Source: Haliclona indistincta (taxonomy: Eukaryota > Porifera > Demospongiae > Haplosclerida > Chalinidae). Taken from it: a DNA stretch of 64,000 bases. Of this stretch, positions 32,901-42,866 are shown piece by piece. Made by a program: the position numbers and the translations under genes. The stretch's first letter is position 1. Each line of letters opens with the position of its first letter. The stretch covers positions 2,519,772 through 2,583,771 of the forward strand of contig OZ024783.1 of NCBI GenBank assembly GCA_964017065.1, written 5' to 3'. Under the pieces are notes generated by a model. The model was not told where the DNA came from. It did not search any database and saw only the letters and a list, made by a program, of their open reading frames with translations.

Positions 32901-35690
32901 ATTTGTTTTCTTAATTATTATTATTGTTTGCTTTTGTTTTTGTTTGCTTTTTGGTTTGTTTTTTGTTTTTTTTTGTTGTTGTTGTTGTTTTTTTTTCTCT
33001 TGCTTACCTCTGTTAGTTTAGTTGTTTTCTTTGTTTCCCTTTCCTTACACCTTAGTGTTATTTTTTTATTAATTAGAATCTCATTATTCATTCACCACAA
33101 AATTTAATGTTTGAAATGCATAATAATAATATTGTATAACATAATTATTTATTAGATGTGTCAGAGTTATGAGAAAAATCGTCTTGCTTAAGAGCAGAAA
33201 TGATCTGCTTGTGAAACTGTCTCTCCATCAAGAGCTGCCAAAAAAATTTCATCCCTCAAGTTTATTATCACATTCTGTATACACAATTGTATGAAGCCCA
33301 GAGCGGACATTCCACATTCCAAAATTATCTATGACTAGCTATGCATAACAAGTGGTACTTTGGAAAAGTGAGGCAGCAGAGTGCTATGGCATTCACTGAC
33401 CATTACATTTGAGCAGTTGTCATGCTAAATCAGACCAAAATATATTATGTTTTCTTTCTGGACAAATTCAGTAAAAGAATAAAGCTAGATAGCTGTTACT
33501 TGATAGTACATCAATTTATATATTTTTGTCTTGAAGGGTAATGAATATGACATGCTCATGCATCAGTACAGTTGATTGCTTGAGCTTCCATACTTGCACA
33601 TTGGATTCTGTATCACTTGTACAAAAATACTTTAACTCCACTTCTAAGGCTCACAACAGCTAGGCAACGTTAAGTTGTTAAAATATTTCAGGAAAAGTGA
33701 GACAGCAAGGCTGGTATTAATTATGGCAGTTACATTTGAGCATTTTTGGTTGCTATACCAAAATAATAGTATTTCTGATATTCATATTATACCTGCACAA
33801 ATGCACATACAAAGTTTATACAAGGTGTTGAGATTGGTTCAACCATATCATTTATGCAACAGCAAAACTGGTCAAATGCATGAGAGCCACATACTCCATA
33901 CAAAAACAAGGAAGGTATCTTGCAAGAAGTTGATCTCTTTGTCCAGCCAATATCAATTATAGCCACATTAACAGTAAACCATTTTTTGAAGAAACAATTC
34001 AAAAAGACAAAATTTAATTACAAGCTCATAGTAAATGAACTGTTAATAATTTTTATGCAAATTTCCAGTAAACTCTTAGTTGGACGGTCTCAGCAAACAT
34101 TAATTTTTTCACTGAGAAAGTTCAAAGCTTTTGACAATTTTGTTATGGACTGATTGTTCCTGGTACCCATCAACGTACCAGGAACAATCAGTCCATATTA
34201 GTATGCTTGATGAGTGATGTAAGTACTGAATTCCTGATCTGTATTGTACTATTAGTTGAAGCTACTGTACCTTTTCTAGTTCCTCAAATATTAATGACGA
34301 AACCACAAAATAGGTAATCCTACCAACAGCAAACAGGAAATATTTGTTTTCTTTAAATATTTGTGATAGTACATAACTGATTACTTATAGCCGTGCAGTA
34401 TGCTGAGTTGTATGCCCTTTTATAAAAGCATAACCATAACAGTTAGAAGCTTGTATAAAAATTGTTCTCACCTCATGCATGTATTTAATTTTATCAGTGC
34501 CAAACCACTGTACTGATCAAAGTATAGTATTGTGATTGCTCACTTGTATGATCATAAATGCAAACTAGGAACTGAATAATGTTCACACCAAAATGCATGC
34601 TCGTTGGAACTTGCACTGGAAGCCTGGAGAATGAGCAACAGCCAGGCTCACCCCGGTATAACTGCTCTCTGGTTACTGGTTCAAGTTAAAAATATGTCTT
34701 TCAACGTGTGCTCTACAGTTTTTGCCGTGTTTTACCGGACTTAAAAAAAAGGAAATTGGAAAGTGGAATCTCTGCTCTGGGCTTCCGTACAATTGGCTTC
34801 CTTCATCCACACTAAACTTGTGGAACAGAGCCTATGCATAGCCTATCTCTTTTAGTTACAACAAGTTTGCATCTACCTACTGAATCCAACATTTTTGAGT
34901 AGGACTCCTGAAGCTTATCAATCAGAAGTTTCAAAACTTTCTGGCTATTGTCATTAGCAAGAAGATTCCTAGCAGTAGCTAAAGTGCTATTGGTAACCCT
35001 TGTATTCTTGGGCTACTCTAATTCACAAATTTCTGTCAGGATAGGTGCTATAGTAGTACTAGTAGCGAGAGTAGTAGCCATTGAAAACGTTCCAGCTTCG
35101 CATTATATGATTTCCTACTCTTACACACATCATATTACGTCACGGCAGCACAACGCGCATCTGCACATCCAGTTTTTGAAGTCTCTTATCCCGGTTACGT
35201 AGTATACATTATCTATGATTATACAAAGCACTGAGGTTGCAATTTCAGATAATGGATCTTCTTTTTACTAACATGACTCACTTGGATCAGGTCCGGGGTT
35301 TTGTTCAATGTCACCAGAGATGATCAGAGACTGAGAGATGATCACTAGTATCGCCAGTACGAGTCTGACTAGAGCATCTTGAAACAGATGAAGACCACAA
35401 TGGAACGAGCAGTGTACATCATGTATGAAGAAAGACAAAGAGCGGAGAGATTGATGGATCAATGATTCACTAGATCTGGGAGAGGAGTTTTGTGGAACGA
35501 CACGAAGAGGAGACAAGCTAGAGCATGTAGGGCCGGGCGGTTCTTCTTGCCTGACAACATCACTACTGCTACGTTTGCCGCGTACCCGAAATTTAAAAGA
35601 CAACGGGCATGACAGAGAGGATAAGAAACCAGAGTAGCACTTGCTGCTAGAGACCCCTATTGTAGCTCGCCACAGCTCCACAGAGATCAT
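23891..35690 (-). CDS. NLR1: 2A leader - death domain - linker - NACHT - LRR receptor
   Basis: Exons 35282-35690, 29162-29479, 26386-26463 and 23891-26328 are all joined in phase 1 and sum to 1081 codons with stop (1080 residues). The leader (1-136) ends in the 2A-like D-I-E-Q-N-P-G-P (127-134). The death domain is 137-242 and a Ser/Pro-rich linker 243-268. NACHT has the P-loop G-A-P-G-I-G-K-S-T (about 405-413), Walker B-like L-I-V-C-D-G-F-D-E-L (about 476-485) and sensor T-S-R-P (about 514). Leucine-rich repeats occupy about 840-1050, and the protein ends in a run of ten Asp encoded by a microsatellite. Family role: cytosolic sensing of microbial or danger signals with signalling through the death domain. 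If the 2A skips, the receptor begins at Pro134. The start ATG at 35690 has a GCCGCC context. Introns 1 and 2 hold inserted elements. Splicing is inferred, not shown. Confidence 0.85.
26992..28196. mobile_element. 1.2-kb palindromic element in NLR1 intron 2
   Basis: Arms 26992-27545 and 27642-28196 (about 555 bp each) are near-exact reverse complements, with tips TACAGTGTTCCACACGAAG. The 96-bp spacer itself has a small inverted repeat (ATAACTATT). NLR2 lacks this sequence: similarity between the two introns stops near 26708 and resumes near 28622, so the insert is about 1.9 kb with the palindrome inside. No transposase is encoded. Confidence 0.75.
29162..29479 (-). CDS. NLR1 exon 2: death domain
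   Basis: 106 codons between a TTACAG acceptor and a GTGAGC donor, phase 1 on both sides. The C-terminal half (I-I-Q-K-W-L-T-N-G, T-Y-Q-H-L-I-E-C-L, L-A-D-Q-L-I-A) has the tryptophan and leucine spacing of a death domain. It is nearly identical to the NLR2 exon at 50720-51037 in its second half; the first half differs at many surface residues. Confidence 0.8.
29565..29690. repeat. Short alternating hairpin repeats in NLR1 intron 1
   Basis: Units such as ATACCATAGAAAGTCACATG, and the related forms TATTCCACGGAAAATCATG and GATTTCCCATGGTATATC, recur in direct and inverted orientation over about 125 bp. Low-level repeat, no function assigned. Confidence 0.45.
29758..30613. mobile_element. TIR element (856 bp) in NLR1 intron 1
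   Basis: Terminal inverted repeats of about 40 bp with a few mismatches start GGGGGGTACGACAAGC on the left and read GGGGGGTACAACAAGC inward from the right. Both sides are flanked by TGAGTCAAC(T/C)TCA (29745-29757 and 30614-30626), 13 bp with one mismatch, a long target duplication or a shorter one extended by chance. An interior minus frame (29841-30242) has no recognised domain. Confidence 0.6.
30720..31420. mobile_element. MITE-like element with ~35-bp terminal inverted repeats
   Basis: Left end GTTATACCACGCCTACCTG, right end the reverse complement with a few changes (GTTATACCATGCCTACCCG). Inside are two small hairpins (31308-31330 and 31330-31378). No transposase and no clear target duplication. 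Confidence 0.5.
32138..32813. mobile_element. Pack-MULE-like element with 9-bp target duplication
   Basis: Terminal inverted repeats of about 120 bp (TAGTCTAGCTTGCTAGACC outward) are flanked by the direct repeat TTTCGTACC at 32129-32137 and 32814-32822. Nine-base duplications and long inverted repeats are typical of Mutator-like elements. The interior (32310-32660, plus) encodes A-L-G-H-Q-E-A-R-P-L-Q, E-A-V-L-R-G-R-D-T-F and C-P-S-G, which resemble the start of a RecQ-type helicase up to the Walker A region; the following sequence is broken. This looks like a captured gene fragment. Confidence 0.7.
32930..33070. repeat. T/TTG-rich simple sequence
   Basis: Low-complexity stretch of T runs and TTG repeats in NLR1 intron 1. 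Confidence 0.6.
33080..35281. other. Remainder of NLR1 intron 1
   Basis: AT-rich, no supported gene apart from the hairpin at 34144. Short frames at 33675-34153 and 34948-35202 show no domains or splice context. Confidence 0.35.
34144..34197. repeat. Perfect 23-bp hairpin, 8-nt loop
   Basis: 34144-34166 and 34175-34197 are exact reverse complements around CCATCAAC. It lies in NLR1 intron 1. The stem length is close to that of small-RNA duplexes, but nothing shows it is transcribed as a precursor. Confidence 0.6.
35282..35690 (-). CDS. NLR1 exon 1: leader with 2A-like peptide
   Basis: 136 codons plus one base, ending at a strong donor (A|GTGAGT). Residues about 105-126 form a hydrophobic run (V-L-A-I-L-V-I-I) directly before the 2A core D-I-E-Q-N-P-G-P at 35289-35312. 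In known 2A peptides the ribosome omits the Gly-Pro bond, giving two proteins from one frame. A similar leader opens NLR2 (52948-53344) and chimera A (41350-41539), and a decayed one opens chimera B. Confidence 0.85.
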
Positions 35691-36414
35691 GGCGGCTTTC
35701 CTTGGCAAGTAAATAACATATAAGTTGACATAACACGTACTATATAACTATACTACTACGCCCGGAAGCTTAACGCGCATGCGCAAAGTTATTTGTATTT
35801 CATGCGTATTCTAGCCTCGCATCCAGGCCATTTTGAAAAGTTTGGAGAATATAATGGCGTGGCGATGACTGTCTACGCATGCGCTAGATACTCGCCGTGC
35901 TGTTATTAAAAATATAACTCGCGAAGGAATGAATAAAGTCTTTTTAAATTAATGACATTCATGACTTGCAATTTTCAGAGGGCGCTGATGGCTATGGTGT
36001 CATAGGCATATCCTCAGGGGAGGCTGTTAAACGTGGAATAATTTCTTGAGCATGCTCGCTTTAACTTACACATAATAATAGCAAACCCATGCACTTGGGG
36101 ATTCAAAATTGTCTTATCACTATTAAAAAAACAGTGAAGGGAGTCATTGAGTTCAATAACTATTCCTTGGTCTCTTAGTTGTTGGTCTATCAGTGATCCT
36201 ACTGCAGCTCAATCATCGATCAACTCGTCACTTTGTCTCGTTTTGCTGTGATCTGCTCACTTAACCAAACCTTTGATTTTCTTCTCACAAGTGAAGATCT
36301 AGTGTTGGAATCAGATTTTACGAAAGCGCTCCATGACTGTTGGAACATGAAGTAGTACCGTAGTATGTGCAATGAAAAATTATTATCAAGGCATCAAATT
36401 TTGTCAGGTAACCT
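35691..36414. other. Region between chimera A remnant and NLR1 leader
   Basis: Must contain the NLR1 promoter; CpG-rich with GCGCATGCGC sites near 35780 and 35880, no TATA called. Around 36265-36300 a stretch (CCTTTGATTTTCTTCTCAC) resembles 54957-54980 of chimera B, a remnant of a lost BRWD-type exon, so chimera A has been truncated here. Confidence 0.4.
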
Positions 36415-36536
36415 GATATATTTTTGAAGAGCCTGGACAACAATTTCCATTCTTGACAATGAGGCTGTCCTTATCATAGTAAGACTGTGCATTACGAGAC
36501 AGCAGCCTAACCTCCCATATGAGAGCTTTCTTTCAT

Positions 36537-36610
<74 letters not shown>

Positions 36611-37171
36611 TGTCACAAGTTGCAAGCAGGCACACTAATGTTACCTGTAAAATCCATTTCTTAATCTCTCAGTTATTATAGAGATGCTGGTTGGAAAGGC
36701 TACTTCTGTACAATACAAAGGCTCTTTCAAGAGATTAACTTTTAAAAATTCCTTGACTTCTTTACGGACCTTGGCTCTCAAGATAAGTTCTAGTCCACAA
36801 AGATCTAGAATACGATTTCTATCACTCATGTCCCATTCTGATTTATAAATGCTTTCATCATTCGGGAGGAATTCCCAGGGACTGAGTTGATTACGAGGCC
36901 CACTACCATCCCATTGAACCTGATACGACTGCCATACACTTCTAGGAGTGTCCTCAGAGAACGGTCTCTGCTTCAGGAACGTCCCAAGATAGTACCGGTC
37001 ACATATGAGGCTCTGAAACCTGTCCGCAGACGACCGTCGCGCTTTCGCATACTGTCTTTCTATCATCATTGTGTGTTGCATTGTAATACAAACCATCAAA
37101 TCAATGTGATATACACAGTATGTGATATAATGATAAACCAGCTCATTCACTAAAGGAGTCATTGAGTTCAA
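36415..37171 (-). repeat. Duplicated BRWD-type exon cassette of chimera A
   Basis: Repeats the module of 37580-38274 (D-R-F-Q-S-L-I-C-D-R-Y-Y, S-P-W-E-F, F-P-T-S-I-S-I, R-L-R-N-G-F-Y-R, K-K-A-L-I-W-E-V). The flank GGAGTCATTGAGTTCAATAA occurs at 36139 and 37156, which marks a ~1.0-kb tandem duplication. The last exon (about 36415-36535) has a two-base deletion relative to its partner near 36460. This copy is closer in sequence to the cassette of chimera B (55690-56100) than to its neighbour. Confidence 0.65.
36538..36607. repeat. (GA)n microsatellite
   Basis: About 70 bp of uninterrupted GA next to the duplicated cassette. Confidence 0.95.
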
Positions 37172-39368
37172 TAACTATTCCTTGGTCTCTTAATTAGTTG
37201 TTGGTCTATCAGTGATCCTACTGCAGCAGCTCACTGACACACTCTCTTCACCATCATCAACTCGTCTCTATAGAAAACCAACATCACTAGTGAACAAATA
37301 ATTCAGGTGAGTCAATCTAATAGTTCTATAATGTCTAGTCAAAGTAAAGCACATCCCAGAGGTGATGGAACAGACTAACCTTTGTTCTGTTTCTCAATGG
37401 AGCCGAGTTAGGATGACACTTCATGACACTAGTACATGATACAGTCCTGTGTGAGAAGATATTGTAGACAATAATAAGACTTTGGTCCATTACAAGTCCA
37501 GTATAGACATCATCGTCTAACCTAAGTTACCTAACTGACTGGTATGATTTTAACCTGATAAATTTCAGAAGAGTCTGGACAACAATCTTTCCATTCTTGA
37601 CAATGTGGCTGTTCTTTTTGTTGTAAGCCCTTGCATTGTGAGCCAGCAGTTTAACCACCCAAATCAGAGCTTTCTTTCGTCTAAAGAGAGGGAGAGAGGT
37701 GATAATTATATTAACAGGAGACTGAAGACTAACTGACAGTTATACAACCAGCAGAAAAAGCTATGACCAGCAGCTATAATAGCTTAAGAGGTTGGTACCT
37801 GTAAAATCCATTTCTCAATCTCTCAGCTATTGTAGAGATGCTGGTTGGAAAGGCCACCACTGTACAATATGCTGTCTCCTTGATGTAGTCAACTTGGTAC
37901 AAAAAATCATTGGCTTCTTTAAAGACGCCTTCCTTCAAGATGAGTTCCAGTCTGTGAAGAATGCGATTCACATCTCTGGTATCTCAGTCCATTCTGATTT
38001 GTGTGTATAGATGGTGTCTGCACTGATAGGAAGGATTTCCCATGGACTGACTTGATAAGTAGCTATTTCACTATCCCATTTGATATAGTACATCTGCCAT
38101 ACACTGTAAGGAGTGTCCTCTGAGAATGGACTCTGCTTCAGGATGGTCCCAGACCAGTACTGATCGTCTATGAGGCTCTGGAACCGGTCTCCAGATGACC
38201 ACTGTCGCTTGAGACTGTCATTGTAGACTTGTTTGAGAATAATGAAGTCCAATACATTATCCATATCATGGAACCTGTGACATGAGAGAGCAAGTAATCT
38301 TCTCGTTTAGCTTCAGCTAGCCTAAGCTTCAATACAAATTGGTTTTATAAGTTTGTGGAAAACTCACTTGAAGGTAAAGACCGCTCGTTGGCTGGTAGCC
38401 ATGTCTTGCTCACTGGAGCAGGAAGGGTTAAACATCGGAGACAACAATTCTATGGAGAAATTTAATAGTACGTCGATATCATTCAAAAACTTTGTTTGTA
38501 TTAGCAAATGAAAACGTGCATACCTAGTGTTATAGAGCAGAGAGTGGGAGGGCCCACCATAAACTGAACCTTCCTCACTCGACAGAATTCTTGAGGCTAA
38601 AGAAGAGAACAGAGAGATATTATTATAACATGCAGTGAGATCATTCACGACCAATCTTGCCTGCTAGCTACCATTTTTCTGTCTTCCCCTGGACTTACTC
38701 TAAGTGTGAATTCCTCCCAGGGCATTAGCTGGTGTTTCCATGGATACGCTTCGGTCTTAAACACAGCATCACGATACAGCTGATGTCCCTGATAGAAATA
38801 CTCCACCTGGAGAGAGACCACACCCACTGAAGTGACTCATAAGATACTCACTGTACTCACAATATCACCAACTTGAGGAAAGTAAGGTGAGAGGCGTGGT
38901 TTAGTTGACTTCAACCAATCAGATGGCCAGTAATACACCTAAGAAAAAAACAGTATCGAGCCACGTATCACCAAATTTGAGTTAAAAATTAAAATCTAGT
39001 AATCTAGAAGAGCTGTGATAAAAAATAATTATTATGAAATAAATAATTATTACAAGCTCATCTTACTGGTGGACATATTCTTTCTTTCACCGATTCATCT
39101 TGTTTGCCTGAACTACTCTTTCGCTTCCTTCCTCTCTTCTTAGTAGTCTTCACTATATCCTCATCCTCATCACTGCTTTCCGATGAGTATCTGAAGAAAG
39201 TCGCAAAAAATAATGCAATTGCTCGTACCGTAGATTGGGAAATTTTCAACGTTAGAATATTTTTGTCATATGACAAAAATTAAACACAAAATGCGAAAGT
39301 TTTAGCATAGCAATGAGAATTTCCTGTCTCGTGGTGGGCACCTAGCTTGAACACAGCTAGTCTGTGCT

Positions 39369-39630
39369 CACCAAAGTGTTGATATGGTCACCAAAGTGTT
39401 GATATGGTCACCAAAGTGTCGATATGGTCACCAAAGTGTTGATATGGTCACCACAGTGTTGATATGGTCACCAAAGTGTTGATATGGTCACCAAAGTGTT
39501 GATATGGTCACCACAGTGTTGATATGGTCACCACAGTGTGGATATGGTCACCACAGTGTTGGTATGGTCACCAAAGTGTCGATATGGTCACCAAAGTGTT
39601 GATATGGTCACCAAAGTGTTGTTGCAGTCT
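39369..39630. repeat. 20-bp minisatellite, about 13 copies
   Basis: Unit CACCAAAGTGTTGATATGGT with few variants (CACCACAG, GTGTCG). Lies in an intron of chimera A. Confidence 0.95.
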
Positions 39631-39717
39631 GAACATACGACTGTGTCAACAACAATTAAGGTAAACACCAAAATTATGGTCATGGTGTTCTCTGAAACTA
39701 TTTCTTCAGAACTAAAC

Positions 39718-40060
39718 AGGTGTCCTGGCTCTACCAGTGACCCTCTGTGAGGCAGCTAGACACTACTTAGTGCACAGGTGTCCTGGCTCTACCAGTGACC
39801 CTCTGTGGGGCAGCTAGACACTGCTTAGTGCACAGGTGTCCTGGCTCTACCAGTGACCCTCTGTGGGGCAGCTAGACACTGCTTAGTGCACAGGTGTCCT
39901 GGCTCTACCAGTGATCCTCTGTGGGGCAGCTAGACACTGCTTAGTGCACAGGTGTCCTGGCTCTACCAGTGACCCTCTGTGAGGCAGCTAGATACTGCTT
40001 AGTGCACAGGTGTCCTGGCTCTACCAGTGATCCTCTGTTAGGCAGCTAGACACTGCTACA
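39718..40060. repeat. 58-bp minisatellite, about 6 copies
   Basis: Unit begins AGGTGTCCTGGCTCTACCAG; starts at 39718, 39776, 39834, 39892, 39950 and 40008. Same intron as the 20-bp array, about 90 bp away. Confidence 0.95.
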
Positions 40061-40977
40061 AACTATTCTTACATGTAGCAATCTTCACTTGAAGCTATAC
40101 TGTAAGATGAAAGAGAGTGCAGTATGAGTACATGATCTGTAGTAGAATGTCTCACACACCTCTCACATTCTTCATCCTCTGTGTCTGATTCCTCATCACT
40201 ATCAACAACCAGTACAGTAACTGATGTGTCAGGTTCAGCTACTCCAATAGGTACCCAGGGCGGGGAACACGCTGCTGTACATGTCCTTCCAGGATCAGGA
40301 TGAGCTACAGCTTGGTCCCTGGATGCAGTTGGGTCTATAGTAGAGAGGAAATTGATTTTATACCACGTCTTTTGAACCTGCTATAACTTAGGATCTCCAA
40401 AATGATGGAATTATGAAGGAATTTTTGTTTGATGATAGTGCTATGACGTTTGTATAATGTTGTATAGCAATGCTACAACTTGTTGTGATAATATGCATAA
40501 AAATATGTATGTCCAGTGAGAGGGTAAAATTTTATGAATTCTTACAACAATACAGTTGATTTTAGCTCACAAGAGTACTATTCAAACTAGATAAAAATAA
40601 TAATAATAATATTATTATTAATTAAATTTTGTAATTTCACACCATCATTGTGGTGAGCATAGATTAGCTACTATGACAACTGTGAAGTACTGATCGATCA
40701 TGAATTAAAAGTAGCTATGAACAAGTCTAAGAACAGCATTGCAGGATTCCACTCAACAGTTTCCATAGCCATTAATATAGCACTAATTCAACTACATTCT
40801 GCTGACTCCGAGATTACAAGCTTACATTTGCCCACACAGTGCTTTACACTATAGTTTAGCACAGTACCACCTTACAAAACTAAACTGTTCTGAAGTGTGA
40901 ATGCAGTAACAGACAGACACAGCACAAAGCTGTGCAAATGCGTGCATGCAACATTCCTTCACAACTGTAATTCTCAC

Positions 40978-41298
40978 CTGCACATGCATCATTGATGGCC
41001 GTGGCTAGGTCTCCAGGTAGATCAGCATCACTGATATACTCAGCAAGAGATGACCAAGTACGTGGAACAGCTGAATCACCGCCATCTCGAGACAACCAGT
41101 CTTTCAGAACCTTTCGAACGAACTCCTCCTTTTTGTACTCCTGCTCGTACTTATTCACTAGATCATCATCCTTCAAGAGCATGTGAGCTAGGTTTGTGCA
41201 CTGCCATTATTCCAATGATGAGATCCATCGAATAACTCTCAGAGAAGACCCATCAGATTTTTTCAGATGAAGGAGCTGATCATAAGAGACATTGTCAG
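40978..41298 (-). pseudogene. Chimera A death-domain exon (in-frame stop)
   Basis: 107 codons, acceptor TTGCACAG, donor G|GTGAGA, phase 1 at both ends. Motifs F-V-R-K-V-L-K-D-W-L, T-W-S-S-L-A-E-Y-I, L-A-T-A-I-N fit a death domain of a type different from the NLR ones. The codon at 41207-41209 is TAA where chimera B has CAA. An exon of the same type, with its stop elsewhere, is at 61949-62278. Confidence 0.7.
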
Positions 41299-41349
41299 CT
41301 GTGCAATAAAGTTCAACGTAAATTCTATATAATAATGCATTTCACTCAC

Positions 41350-41539
41350 ATGATAGAGGACCCGGATTCTTTTCTATGTCTCCGGAGATGATCAAAGTCT
41401 TAGAGATGATCGCTAGTATCGCGGACCTGCACTGCTGGAGCAAGCTCAGCTGTTGTGATCGCGAAGTTTCCCGCAGCACAGTTGCGAGAGAGAAAGAGCA
41501 GTGCTTGCTGCAGAAGACTCCTAGTTTAGCTCGCCACAT
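41350..41539 (-). CDS. Chimera A leader exon with 2A-like peptide
   Basis: 63 codons plus one base from the ATG at 41539 to the donor T|GTGAGT. It begins M-W-R-A-K-L-G-V and ends with the hydrophobic A-I-L-A-I-I followed by D-I-E-K-N-P-G-P (41357-41380). It aligns with the longer NLR leaders at both ends, but lacks their Ser/Arg-rich middle. Confidence 0.8.
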
Positions 41540-41746
41540 GATGCGTCCAATGTACTGTAGTGGAATAAAGCAGTGATCGTCCTTCTCTCGGATTTCGGCC
41601 CCGCCCGCGGGTGCACGCGTGTTTTAGGGCAGGGCTATTTTTTTTTTTTTTTTTTTTAAGTCAACGGGTGCCTACGCTTTTATGGTAGGACTTAAAGAGA
41701 TTAATGATACAAAATAAAAGAAATGATACAAAAAAAGGGATTGAAA

Positions 41747-42866
41747 TTAGTCACTAACCCTACCCTCAGTAAGGGCAAGGTCAGCAGCAGTGTCTAGGCG
41801 ATTGAATGAGAAGAGCGACCGTGATCCTCGAAGGCAAGTTATTGTAGAACGAAGAAGAGAGAAGGTGAGTTTACATCTAATGAGGCAGATGACTGAATTG
41901 TAAGACTGGCCAGATTTCTCAGCAATCATAGAGGATATTCTTTTGTACACAACTGATGCTGCTGGGCCGATACCTCCAAGAGTGTTGAAGACCAGTGGAA
42001 TGAAACTACCCTGTTCGACTTCGCGAATTCTCTGATCATAACGTCTCCTTTTCTCTTGCTTCTTGTAACATGTAGACAGCGGTTGGTTATTAGATGGAGC
42101 AAGGGGGTTAAATACCCTGACGTCAAAGAAAGTACGTTGTCGATCACGAGACCAAAAATTAGTGGCAGCAACATCCAAGCGTGCACCATCATTGCGATTA
42201 GCAGATTTTAGGGCCAGGTTTTCACCGGAGAGTGGCTGGAGAGATGGTTCTACCTTCACGTCATAGCAAACTTCTTGTAACAAGGTAGCAGTAATGTTCC
42301 GCAACTCATTATGTCGCATGATGGTGTAACCTCCATGAGCACAGCTGAGACAGTGATCAACCGTGAAAGATTTACCGCACACACAGTTGTTAGGTAACCC
42401 TGTTGGCTCCCATCCATATCTCAAGCAAAGGGCATCCCTAAAGGAAGACTTGTGTAAATGAAAATTATGCTCTTGAATTGGGAGAACAGATAACCAGCTT
42501 GATGCCCCCTTTTCAGCTGCACATTCCATTTGTCTGCAAAGAGCAGGAGGAAGATTCTCTTTTACCACATTGGCACGTTCTCTGGCAGTTCTGGAGTTAT
42601 TTTTAGAAACCTCAGAGACCAGCTCCGATTGAGTTGAGAGAATACTTGCATACGATGTAGTAAGATGGTCAGTAAGAGAGGCGACTAGTGGAGCAGTGAT
42701 CAAAGTTGAGGCTCGAAACTGAGATGCAGCTCTAGCACAAGGGTTGGAGATACTCAGTCCTCCGAAACGAAAGGGAAGAGAGAGGAGGTCCCTTATCGAA
42801 TCGTTTGGGGGATCTCTTCCAGTAAGTGCAGGGATAAATTTTGTACGAATAGCATCCTCTAGGGTT
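41747..42866 (-). CDS. LINE protein, C-terminal part: zinc knuckle + restriction-like endonuclease
   Basis: Continues the RT protein in the shifted frame. A Cys/His motif (C-V-C-G-K-S-F-T-V-D-H-C-L-S-C near 42385) is followed by N-D-G-A-R-L-D-V-A and, after a spacer, F-F-D-V-R-V (42200-42110), the arrangement of the PD-(D/E)xK-type endonuclease of R2/CRE/NeSL-like LINEs. Stop at 41747; no apurinic-type endonuclease is present. The 5' limit is the frameshift, not a start codon. Confidence 0.7.

Larger units (their letters stand above)
36415..41539 (-). pseudogene. Chimera A: 2A leader - death domain - BRWD/PHIP-like gene (damaged)
   Basis: Exons: leader 41350-41539; death domain 40978-41298; acidic 40160-40334 (D-S-D-E-E-S-D-T-E-D-E-E); basic/acidic 39067-39190; 38861-38938 (P-S-D-W-L); about 38705-38811 (Y-F-Y-Q-G-H); about 38535-38600 (V-G-P-P-T-L-C); about 38370-38440; 37800-38274 (F-H-D-M...D-R-F-Q-S-L-I-D-D-Q-Y-W, S-P-W-E-I, Y-C-T-V-V-A-F-P-T); about 37580-37690 (R-K-K-A-L-I-W). 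This order matches the region before and into the first bromodomain of BRWD/PHIP chromatin proteins; the WD40 part is absent. Junction phases fit wherever I checked. Damage: TAA at 41207-41209 in the death domain, a frameshift near 37970, no second bromodomain or tail. A second, more decayed copy of the last cassette lies at 36415-37150. Confidence 0.7.

Noticed and set aside
39369..40060. CRISPR-like repeat arrays
   Set aside because: The 20-bp and 58-bp units are head-to-tail without unique spacers; they are minisatellites in a eukaryotic intron.
41350..41539. The 2A motif as sign of a viral insertion
   Set aside because: It lies in an exon with a normal donor in phase 1, upstream of host death-domain exons in several genes; no viral genes adjoin it.
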